Assembly (NCBI GenBank): GCA_937954195.1
Contig: CALFYR010000735.1
Location: 1 to 10,434, forward strand
Source of the DNA: an uncultured Dehalococcoidia bacterium
Lineage (GTDB): Bacteria > Chloroflexota > Dehalococcoidia > Tepidiformales > Tepidiformaceae
Reading direction: 5' to 3'
DNA length: 10,434 bases
A program made the translations under genes and the position numbers. The notes beneath the pieces were generated by a model that was not told where the DNA came from, did no database searches, and saw only the letters and a list, made by a program, of their open reading frames with translations. Positions 5,989 through 10,434 of this stretch are shown piece after piece; within the stretch, counting starts at the first letter, position 1; each line of letters begins with the position of its first letter.

Positions 5989-7302
5989 CTACCGCTGGCA
6001 CATCCGGCGGGTGACTTCCCAAACCATCTGGCAGTTCAACCGGAACGATTCGATGCTCACGCGCTCGTTGTGGCCGTGCACGCCCTTCGCCACCTCCGGC
6101 GTCGTCATACCCCCGCTGAACCCGTAGCTGATCATCCCCCGGTTGCGAAGCTCGCTGCTATCCGTGAACCCCACGGTCATCCCCGGCACCACCACCGCAT
6201 CCTCCACGTGCTCGTGCACCACTTCCTCCATCACCCGGAACAGTTCCGTATCGAACGGGTTGGTATCGGACCAGCGGACATGCACGCGTTCGACCTTCAC
6301 CCGGTCGTCGTCGATCACCTTCTCCAGCTCCGCCTGGAACTCGTCGGGCTTCACGCCGGGCAGCAGGCGGATATCGAGCGTCGCCTCGGCCCGCGCCGGA
6401 ATGACGTTGTGCTTGATGCCCGAGGTCACGGTCGTCGCGCTGATCGTGTTCATCAGCAGCGCGCGGATGCGCGGATCGTCGCCCGCCGCCAGCTGGAGCG
6501 CCTTCGAGGTAACCGCTCCCTTATAGATACCCGCCTTCGCCAGCCTCCCGAAGTACTCGTTCAGCACCGGGTTCACGGTCAGCGGCCGGTCCCACGTCTG
6601 GATGCGGTACATCGCCCGCACGAGCCGATCGAGCGCGTTGTCATCATGCGGGACGGACCCGTGCCCCGGCCGCCCTTCCGCGATCAGCCGCAGCCACAGC
6701 GGCCCCTTTTCGGCAACCGCGATGTTATAGACGGGCCGCTGCACGCCGAACATTTCCGTCGTGCCGCCGCCCCCTTCATTAATGACGAACTCCGCATCGA
6801 GCGTTTCCGGGTGCTCCCGTTCGATGAACCGCATCCCGTACTCACTCCCAGCTTCCTCATCGGCCTGCGCGAAGAAGATGACATCGCGCGCCAGCGGAAT
6901 CCCCAGCCGCTTCAGCGTCAGGAACGTCATTAGCTGGGCGATGCCAAGTCCCTTCATGTCCAGTGCGCCGCGGCCCCAGATGTAGTCGTCCTTGATCGCC
7001 CCGGAGAACGGTTCGATCTCCCAGTACTCCCGCTCCACCGGCACCACGTCGGTGTGGTTCAGCAACATGAACGGCCGTTTCGAACCGTCGCCCTTGAGAA
7101 CCGCGCGCAGCGACACGCGGTTCTCCCCCGCGTCGTACAGCTCGTACGGGATCCCTTCGCGAGTCAGGATCTCCCCGAGGAAATCGCAGGCGAGTCGCTC
7201 GTTCCCCGGCGGGTTCGAAGTATCGACCCGGAGGAAGCGGGTGAGGATGTCGATCGCCTCATCGGCGTACGTGTCCCAGTTGATGTTCGGTGCGGCACTC
7301 AT
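5989..7302 (-). CDS. M20-family metallopeptidase / amidohydrolase
   Basis: The 437-residue di-zinc hydrolase belongs to the M20 family, which includes dipeptidases, aminoacylases and succinyl-diaminopimelate desuccinylase. Motifs in order: NHTDVVP with His83 and Asp85, GRGALDMKG with the bridging Asp115, ADEEAG with general base Glu149 and ligand Glu150, NEGG with Glu176, and HGHNE with His409 or His411 as last ligand. The dimerisation domain is about 190-300 and contains GHGSVPHD (213-220). No signal peptide is seen, so it is probably cytoplasmic. The substrate is not deducible, and no lysine-pathway neighbours are present to favour DapE. The open frame runs on to 7470, but that would enter the divergent flavoprotein gene; ATG 7302 is the only sensible start. 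There is no Shine-Dalgarno, but TAAGAT lies 8 nt upstream, suggesting a leaderless message. Confidence 0.93.
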   Translation of the reverse strand: MSAAPNINWDTYADEAIDILTRFLRVDTSNPPGNERLACDFLGEILTREGIPYELYDAGENRVSLRAVLKGDGSKRPFMLLNHTDVVPVEREYWEIEPFSGAIKDDYIWGRGALDMKGLGIAQLMTFLTLKRLGIPLARDVIFFAQADEEAGSEYGMRFIEREHPETLDAEFVINEGGGGTTEMFGVQRPVYNIAVAEKGPLWLRLIAEGRPGHGSVPHDDNALDRLVRAMYRIQTWDRPLTVNPVLNEYFGRLAKAGIYKGAVTSKALQLAAGDDPRIRALLMNTISATTVTSGIKHNVIPARAEATLDIRLLPGVKPDEFQAELEKVIDDDRVKVERVHVRWSDTNPFDTELFRVMEEVVHEHVEDAVVVPGMTVGFTDSSELRNRGMISYGFSGGMTTPEVAKGVHGHNERVSIESFRLNCQMVWEVTRRMCQR

Positions 7303-7310
7303 GGCGCGGC

Positions 7311-7316
7311 ATCTTA
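7311..7316 (-). promoter_or_regulatory. Possible -10 of a leaderless promoter for the M20 gene
   Basis: TAAGAT on the minus strand is separated by 8 nt from ATG 7302. This spacing places transcription initiation at or within about two bases of the start codon. No ribosome site or clear -35 accompanies it. Confidence 0.35.
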
Positions 7317-7360
7317 CTCCGTCGCGCGTAATCCGGATGACGCACCGGTTGAATTGACTT

Positions 7361-7384
7361 GCCGTAGAATCGCGCCCTCGGAGG
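7361..7384 (+). promoter_or_regulatory. Promoter-like -10 and ribosome binding site of the flavoprotein gene
   Basis: GCCGTAGAATCGCGCCC (7361-7377) contains the -10-like hexamer TAGAAT (7365-7370). GGAGG (7380-7384) follows with a 6-nt spacer to ATG 7391. The ribosome site is strong and fixes the start. The hexamer is a good sigma-70 -10, but no matching -35 is seen at 16-18 nt, and the implied leader is only about 14 nt. Confidence 0.5.
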
Positions 7385-7390
7385 AAGACG

Positions 7391-8626
7391 ATGGAACGGT
7401 ACGACGTTGTGATAGTCGGTGCGGGCATCGCGGGCGGGGCGCTCGCGACCATGCTGGCGAGAGGCGGCAAGCAGGTCCTCCTGCTCGAACGTACCGACGC
7501 CTACAAGGACATCGTCCGCGGCGAATGGATAGCGCCCTGGGGCCTCATCGATGCGCAGAAGGCCGGGCTCTCCGAGGTGCTCGCCGGCGTCAGCACCCAC
7601 AACCTCACCTACCACGTCGAATATGGCGAAGGGATCGACCCCGCCGAAGCCGACGAGACGAAGCAGAAGGTCGCCGAAATGATGCCCGGCCTGCCGGGGC
7701 CGCTCGCGATTGGCCACCCGCAAACCTGCCAGGCGCTGTTCGATGCCGCCGTGGCCGCGGGCGCCCAGGCCGTCCGGGGCGTTGGCGATATCAGGGTCAC
7801 CGGCGGCGATTCGCCATCGGTTTCGTACACTAATGATGGTCAGCAGCACGATGCCGCCGCACGCCTCGTCATCGGCGCCGATGGCCGCAACTCCCAGGTC
7901 CGCTCCCAGGCCGGCATCGAACTGAAGCAGGATACGCCGCACCACTTCTTCTCCGGGCTGCTCGTGGATGGCGCGCCGGATTGGCCCGAAGACGTCCAGA
8001 GCATGGGCACCGATAACGACGTCCAGTATTTCGTGTTCCCCCAGGGCGGCGGCCGTCACCGCCTCTACCTCAGTTACGGACTCGACCAGAAGGGCCGCCT
8101 CGCCGGCGAGAACGCCGCGCAGAAGTTCCTCGATTCGTTCCGCCTGCCGCACGTGCCCGGGAGCGAAGCGATCGCCGCGGGCCGCATCGCCGGGCCATGC
8201 CACTCCGTTCCCAACCAGAGCACCTGGACCGAGGACCCCTCCGCCCATCCCGGCATCCTCCTCATCGGCGATGCCGCCGGCTTCAACGACCCCATCGTCG
8301 GCCAGGGCCTCTCGATCTCCCTCCGCGATGCGCGCATCGTCGGAGAACTCCTGCTGAACAACGAAACCTGGAACCAGGCGACCTTCGCCCCTTACGTCGA
8401 AGAGCGTGGCGAACGCATGCGCCGCCTCCGCTTCGCCGCCAACCTCGATTCCGTCATCCACGCCGAATTCGGCCCCGATGCCACCGCCCGCAAGCTCCGC
8501 TTCCGCGAAGCCCGCAAGACCGACCCGACCGTCGGCATGGCCTCCGGCGCGGTGATGCTCGGCCCCGAAGTCATGCCACCCTTCGCCTTCACCGATGAGG
8601 CATGGGCCAGGCTCATGGCTATCTGA
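7391..8626 (+). CDS. FAD-dependent monooxygenase / oxidoreductase
   Basis: The 411-residue flavoprotein has the group A (p-hydroxybenzoate hydroxylase-like) layout. An N-terminal Rossmann motif is VIVGAGIAGG at 7-16 with Glu33 at the ribose-binding position. The middle signature is GADGRNSQVR at 162-171, and the second FAD signature is GDAAGFNDPIVGQGLS at 293-308. Such enzymes hydroxylate or otherwise oxidise small organic substrates using NAD(P)H and oxygen; geranylgeranyl reductase-type or halogenase-type relatives share the same motifs, so the reaction is open. No membrane segment or signal peptide is visible. It has a strong GGAGG ribosome site, is divergent from the M20 gene (88 nt between starts) and is followed 100 nt later by a glycosyltransferase gene on the same strand. 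Whether they share a pathway is not known. Confidence 0.92.
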   Translation: MERYDVVIVGAGIAGGALATMLARGGKQVLLLERTDAYKDIVRGEWIAPWGLIDAQKAGLSEVLAGVSTHNLTYHVEYGEGIDPAEADETKQKVAEMMPGLPGPLAIGHPQTCQALFDAAVAAGAQAVRGVGDIRVTGGDSPSVSYTNDGQQHDAAARLVIGADGRNSQVRSQAGIELKQDTPHHFFSGLLVDGAPDWPEDVQSMGTDNDVQYFVFPQGGGRHRLYLSYGLDQKGRLAGENAAQKFLDSFRLPHVPGSEAIAAGRIAGPCHSVPNQSTWTEDPSAHPGILLIGDAAGFNDPIVGQGLSISLRDARIVGELLLNNETWNQATFAPYVEERGERMRRLRFAANLDSVIHAEFGPDATARKLRFREARKTDPTVGMASGAVMLGPEVMPPFAFTDEAWARLMAI

Positions 8627-8665
8627 ACTCGCGATTCCCCGGTGCGGTTCCGTGTGACGCTGGCA

Positions 8666-8682
8666 GCCGTACAATGCGCGGA
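8666..8682 (+). promoter_or_regulatory. Possible promoter element for the glycosyltransferase gene
   Basis: GCCGTACAATGCGCGGA contains TACAAT (8670-8675), five of six bases of the -10 consensus, and repeats the GCCGTANAAT core seen before the flavoprotein gene. TTCCGT (8648-8653) with a 16-nt spacer is the nearest, poor, -35. It lies about 50 nt before the TTG start. No terminator hairpin was found between the flavoprotein stop and this site. Confidence 0.4.
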
Positions 8683-8730
8683 CGCGTCACCGGCGTGAAC
8701 TTCTCCGATCAGGGTCTCGATTCGGCTTGA
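8674..8730 (+). other. Possible 18-codon leader frame overlapping the glycosyltransferase start
   Basis: ATG at 8674 opens an 18-codon frame (MRGRVTGVNFSDQGLDSA) whose TGA (8728-8730) overlaps the TTG start in TTGA. A GTG at 8695 in the same frame would give 11 codons. The overlap would suit translational coupling, which would help a weak TTG start lacking a close Shine-Dalgarno. The ATG falls inside the -10-like hexamer, so it would be used only on read-through message. Chance is quite possible. Confidence 0.2.
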
Positions 8731-10037
8731 AACTGCTCGTCCTCTCCCGCGCTGCTGTTGGCCCACGTATGGCCTCCCCCGGCATCCGCGCCTACCAGCT
8801 CGCCGGCGCCCTTTCGCGCGCCCTCCCCGAAGCCGAAATCACCCTCGCGGTCCCCGGAAACCGCGGCGAAATCGCGCCTCCCGCCCCCATGGTCAAACTC
8901 CAGCCCTGGAGCTCCAACGCCGAGGCCGCATTCATCGCGAAGAGCCACGACGTCACCATCGCCCGCAACTTCCCGCCCCAGTTCGCCCGCCTCCTCGGCC
9001 AAACGCGCATGGCGCTCGATGCCTTCACGCCCCTCTACGTCGAATGGATGGAACTCTCGAAGCGCGACATCCTCCCCAAGTGGCGCCGCACCTGGATGTC
9101 CAGCAACCGCTGGTACCTCAACACGCAGCTCACCCTCGCCGATTTCATCTTCTGCGCCGATGAGCGCCAGCGGGATATGTGGATCGGCATGCTCATGGCC
9201 CTCGCGCTTGTCCCGCCGGATGTCTATGCGCGCGACCCCTCGCTCCGGCGCTTCATCGATATCGTCCCCTACGGCGTCCCCACGAAACCGCTCGACCCGG
9301 CCGGCCCTGTCCTCCGCGGAGTCGTACCGGGCATCGAACCCGGCGACGAAATCCTCCTCTGGAACGGCGGCATCACCGAATGGAACGATGCCGCCACCGC
9401 CATCGCCGCTATGGACCGCCTTCGCCTCACCCGCCCGAAGGCAAAGCTTGTCTTCATGGGGATCAACCACCCGGATTACGCGTTCGGGCCGGGCGCGGGC
9501 GTCACCAAAGCCGCCATCGAACAGGCCCGCGAACTCGGGCTCGAAGGCCGCAACGTCTTCTTCCTCGAAGGCTGGGTACCCTACGAACGCATCGACGACT
9601 ATCTCGCCGAAGCCGATGCCAGCCTCTGCCTCGGCTACGAAAACCTCGAAAGCCGCTTCGCCTTCCGCACCCGCTACGTCGACCTCTTCCGCGCGCGCGT
9701 CCCACTGGTCTGCACCCGCGGAGATGTCCTCGCCGACCGCGTCGCCGATGACCCGCTCGGCATCACCGTCCCGGAACGCGATGTGGATGCGGTCGTCGCC
9801 GCCATCGAACGCGTCCTCGATGACCGCGACTTCGCGGCCCAGGCCAGGGAGAACCTCGCCCGCATCGGCCAGGAGCTCTCGTGGGATGCCGCAGTCCAAC
9901 CGCTCGCCGAATTCTGCGCCGGGGGCGAAAGCTACGCCATGCCGGCTGAACGCCGCCGCCGCCAGGCCTACACCCGCGGCGCCATGTACTTCGCCATGAA
10001 AAAGATCTGCCAGAGCCCACCACTCCACGGCCTCTAA
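8727..10037 (+). CDS. Glycosyltransferase, GT-B fold, family 4-like
   Basis: The 436-residue protein has two Rossmann-like halves. The N-terminal half begins MKLLVLSRAAVGPRMASPGIRAYQLAGAL, the usual acceptor-domain opening. The C-terminal nucleotide-sugar half has LLWNGGITEWND at 210-221, KLVFMGINHPDY at 240-251, NVFFLEGWVPYERIDDYLAEAD at 276-297 and ESRFAFRTRYVDLF at 308-321, which occupies the place of the EX7E region with Glu308. Then RVPLVCTRGDVLADRV follows. No membrane helix is evident. It probably adds a sugar to an envelope polysaccharide, glycolipid or protein; donor and acceptor are unknown and no other sugar genes are in view. The start is TTG at 8727, giving MKLLVLS directly at the first beta strand. 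AGGG 12 nt upstream is only a weak ribosome site. The last ~35 residues are basic and lie outside the fold. Confidence 0.9.
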   Translation: MKLLVLSRAAVGPRMASPGIRAYQLAGALSRALPEAEITLAVPGNRGEIAPPAPMVKLQPWSSNAEAAFIAKSHDVTIARNFPPQFARLLGQTRMALDAFTPLYVEWMELSKRDILPKWRRTWMSSNRWYLNTQLTLADFIFCADERQRDMWIGMLMALALVPPDVYARDPSLRRFIDIVPYGVPTKPLDPAGPVLRGVVPGIEPGDEILLWNGGITEWNDAATAIAAMDRLRLTRPKAKLVFMGINHPDYAFGPGAGVTKAAIEQARELGLEGRNVFFLEGWVPYERIDDYLAEADASLCLGYENLESRFAFRTRYVDLFRARVPLVCTRGDVLADRVADDPLGITVPERDVDAVVAAIERVLDDRDFAAQARENLARIGQELSWDAAVQPLAEFCAGGESYAMPAERRRRQAYTRGAMYFAMKKICQSPPLHGL

Positions 10038-10052
10038 CCACACTCATAGGCG

Positions 10053-10070
10053 CGCGCGTGAGCAAGCGCG
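10053..10070 (+). terminator. GC hairpin just after the glycosyltransferase stop
   Basis: CGCGC (10053-10057) pairs with GCGCG (10066-10070) around an 8-nt loop, starting 15 nt after the stop codon. The stem is short and no T-run follows; a T-free C-rich tract comes next. Weak evidence alone, better taken together with that tract. Confidence 0.3.
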
Positions 10071-10077
10071 GCACTGT

Positions 10078-10150
10078 GGGCACACCACGAACCAACCGGA
10101 CCAGCACGCCCCGCCCCAACCACCACGCGCCCACGGAGGCCCGCCAGGAA
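10078..10150 (+). terminator. T-free, C-rich tract: candidate Rho utilisation region
   Basis: There is no T in these 73 bases. Bases 10081-10150 contain 36 C, 15 G and 19 A by my count. A long C-over-G, unstructured stretch just after a stop codon is what Rho loading sites look like. It is followed by a perfect 7-bp hairpin (10139-10145 with 10152-10158) that could pause polymerase. The next gene is convergent, so termination here makes sense. The absence of U is unusual, since Rho also tolerates U. Confidence 0.35.
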
Positions 10151-10158
10151 TGGCGGGC
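10139..10158. repeat. Perfect 7-bp hairpin GCCCGCC / GGCGGGC
   Basis: GCCCGCC (10139-10145) and GGCGGGC (10152-10158) flank AGGAAT. It lies between the convergent glycosyltransferase and 55-aa genes, 44 nt past the latter's stop in its direction. No T-run is present on either strand, so it could serve either transcript only as a pause or protective hairpin. Confidence 0.4.
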
Positions 10159-10201
10159 AAGTCGCTACCCACCACCCGGCATGACCACCACCGACGTGGC
10201 C

Positions 10202-10369
10202 CTACCCCTTCTTCAACTCCACCACTCCCGGCAACGCGATCACCCGCCGCCGAAACGGCAACAACGGCCGCGGGCTCGGCACCTGCCCAAGCGACCCCAT
10301 CAACGTCGCGCGCCGGCTCACCTGCTCAACGCGGATGCGGGCGGATTCGAAAGCAATGTGGTCATTCAT
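10202..10369 (-). CDS. Small hypothetical protein, 55 residues
   Basis: A complete short frame from ATG 10369 to TAG 10202 has a strong GGAGG (10378-10382) with an 8-nt spacer, so translation is likely. The product begins MNDHIAFESARIRVEQVSRR and ends LPGVVELKKG. It is basic in the middle and end (RR at 19-20, FRRRV at 39-43) with a probable short N-terminal helix. There is no signal peptide, metal-binding pattern or membrane segment. I do not recognise the family. Codon use is odd: the first 14 codons mostly end in C or T, while nearly all later ones end in G, and five of six leucines use TTG where neighbours use CTC. It could be a young or acquired gene, a remnant of a longer gene, or a frame whose second half drifted. 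It is convergent with the glycosyltransferase gene. Confidence 0.55.
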   Translation of the reverse strand: MNDHIAFESARIRVEQVSRRATLMGSLGQVPSPRPLLPFRRRVIALPGVVELKKG

Positions 10370-10377
10370 GGAAAGGT

Positions 10378-10382
10378 CCTCC
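10378..10382 (-). promoter_or_regulatory. Ribosome binding site of the 55-aa gene
   Basis: GGAGG on the minus strand, 8 nt before ATG 10369. It is the main reason for calling the short frame a gene, because only lepB and the flavoprotein gene have comparable sites here. The remaining ~50 bases to the window end show no confident promoter, though TGGTCTAACCA (10398-10408) is a small inverted repeat. Confidence 0.55.
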
Positions 10383-10434
10383 AGCGTGTTCTGCTGGTTA
10401 GACCACCCACCACCAATTTCCTTACACGAACTCA

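Noticed and set aside
7303..7470. N-terminal extension of the M20 frame
   Set aside because: It would run through the divergent flavoprotein start and its ribosome site; ATG 7302 gives the normal family N-terminus.
7259..8674. A 471-codon minus-strand frame across the flavoprotein gene
   Set aside because: Same codon-bias artefact; the plus-strand product has intact FAD motifs and a GGAGG site.
8709..10043. A 444-codon open frame on the minus strand across the glycosyltransferase gene
   Set aside because: It is exactly antisense to a protein with clear family motifs and reads as Gly/Ala/Glu/Asp-rich low-complexity sequence. Long antisense frames arise in GC-rich genes that avoid TTA, CTA and TCA codons.
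10150..10401. An 83-codon plus-strand frame near the right end
   Set aside because: The translation is low-complexity (Pro, Thr, Ser, Ala, Arg), lacks a ribosome site, and is antisense to the better-supported 55-aa gene.

Overview
The window is a compact, GC-rich bacterial chromosome segment made almost entirely of housekeeping and metabolic genes. I see no transposase, phage, CRISPR, rRNA or tRNA signal. Gene order, the strong preference for C-ending codons (CTC, GCC, GGC, CGC), sparse Shine-Dalgarno sites and start codons that include GTG and TTG fit a high-GC lineage. Chloroflexota (Dehalococcoidia/Tepidiformia-like) is my guess from general look only; nothing here proves it.

Layout. The left half is a minus-strand series read right to left: signal peptidase I (lepB, 4500-3526), a 2H phosphoesterase / 2'-5' RNA ligase-like protein (3501-2959, GTG start), a VOC/glyoxalase-fold protein (2900-2376), a stand-alone CinA C-terminal-domain amidase (2301-1633) and the ribosome-assembly GTPase Obg (1260-1). 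Gaps are 24, 58, 74 and 372 nt, so lepB and the 2H gene are probably co-transcribed, while the VOC gene and obg have room for their own promoters. The 372-nt gap before obg holds an unusually dense set of inverted repeats and CGTTGGG words. A 143-nt divergent promoter region separates lepB from the plus-strand CCA tRNA nucleotidyltransferase gene (4644-5987). That gene ends one base from the convergent end of an M20-family metallopeptidase gene (7302-5989). The M20 gene is in turn divergent from an FAD-dependent monooxygenase-like gene (7391-8626), which is followed by a family-4-like glycosyltransferase gene with a TTG start (8727-10037). The last 400 bases hold a C-rich, T-free stretch that looks like a Rho-type terminator region, then a 55-codon minus-strand gene (10369-10202) with a clean GGAGG site but codon use unlike its neighbours.

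Function. Obg, CCA-adding enzyme and the 2H protein all concern RNA or ribosomes. LepB processes exported proteins. The CinA-type enzyme probably recycles damaged pyridine nucleotide. The M20 enzyme, VOC protein, flavoprotein and glycosyltransferase are metabolic or envelope genes whose substrates cannot be read from sequence. I do not see a convincing new multi-gene system. The items most worth a second look are the structured obg-cinA gap, the acidic tail with an SFPASDPPS motif on the CinA-domain protein, the ~120-residue cytoplasmic extension of LepB, the 55-aa gene, and a recurring GCCGTASAAT..CGCG promoter-like element.
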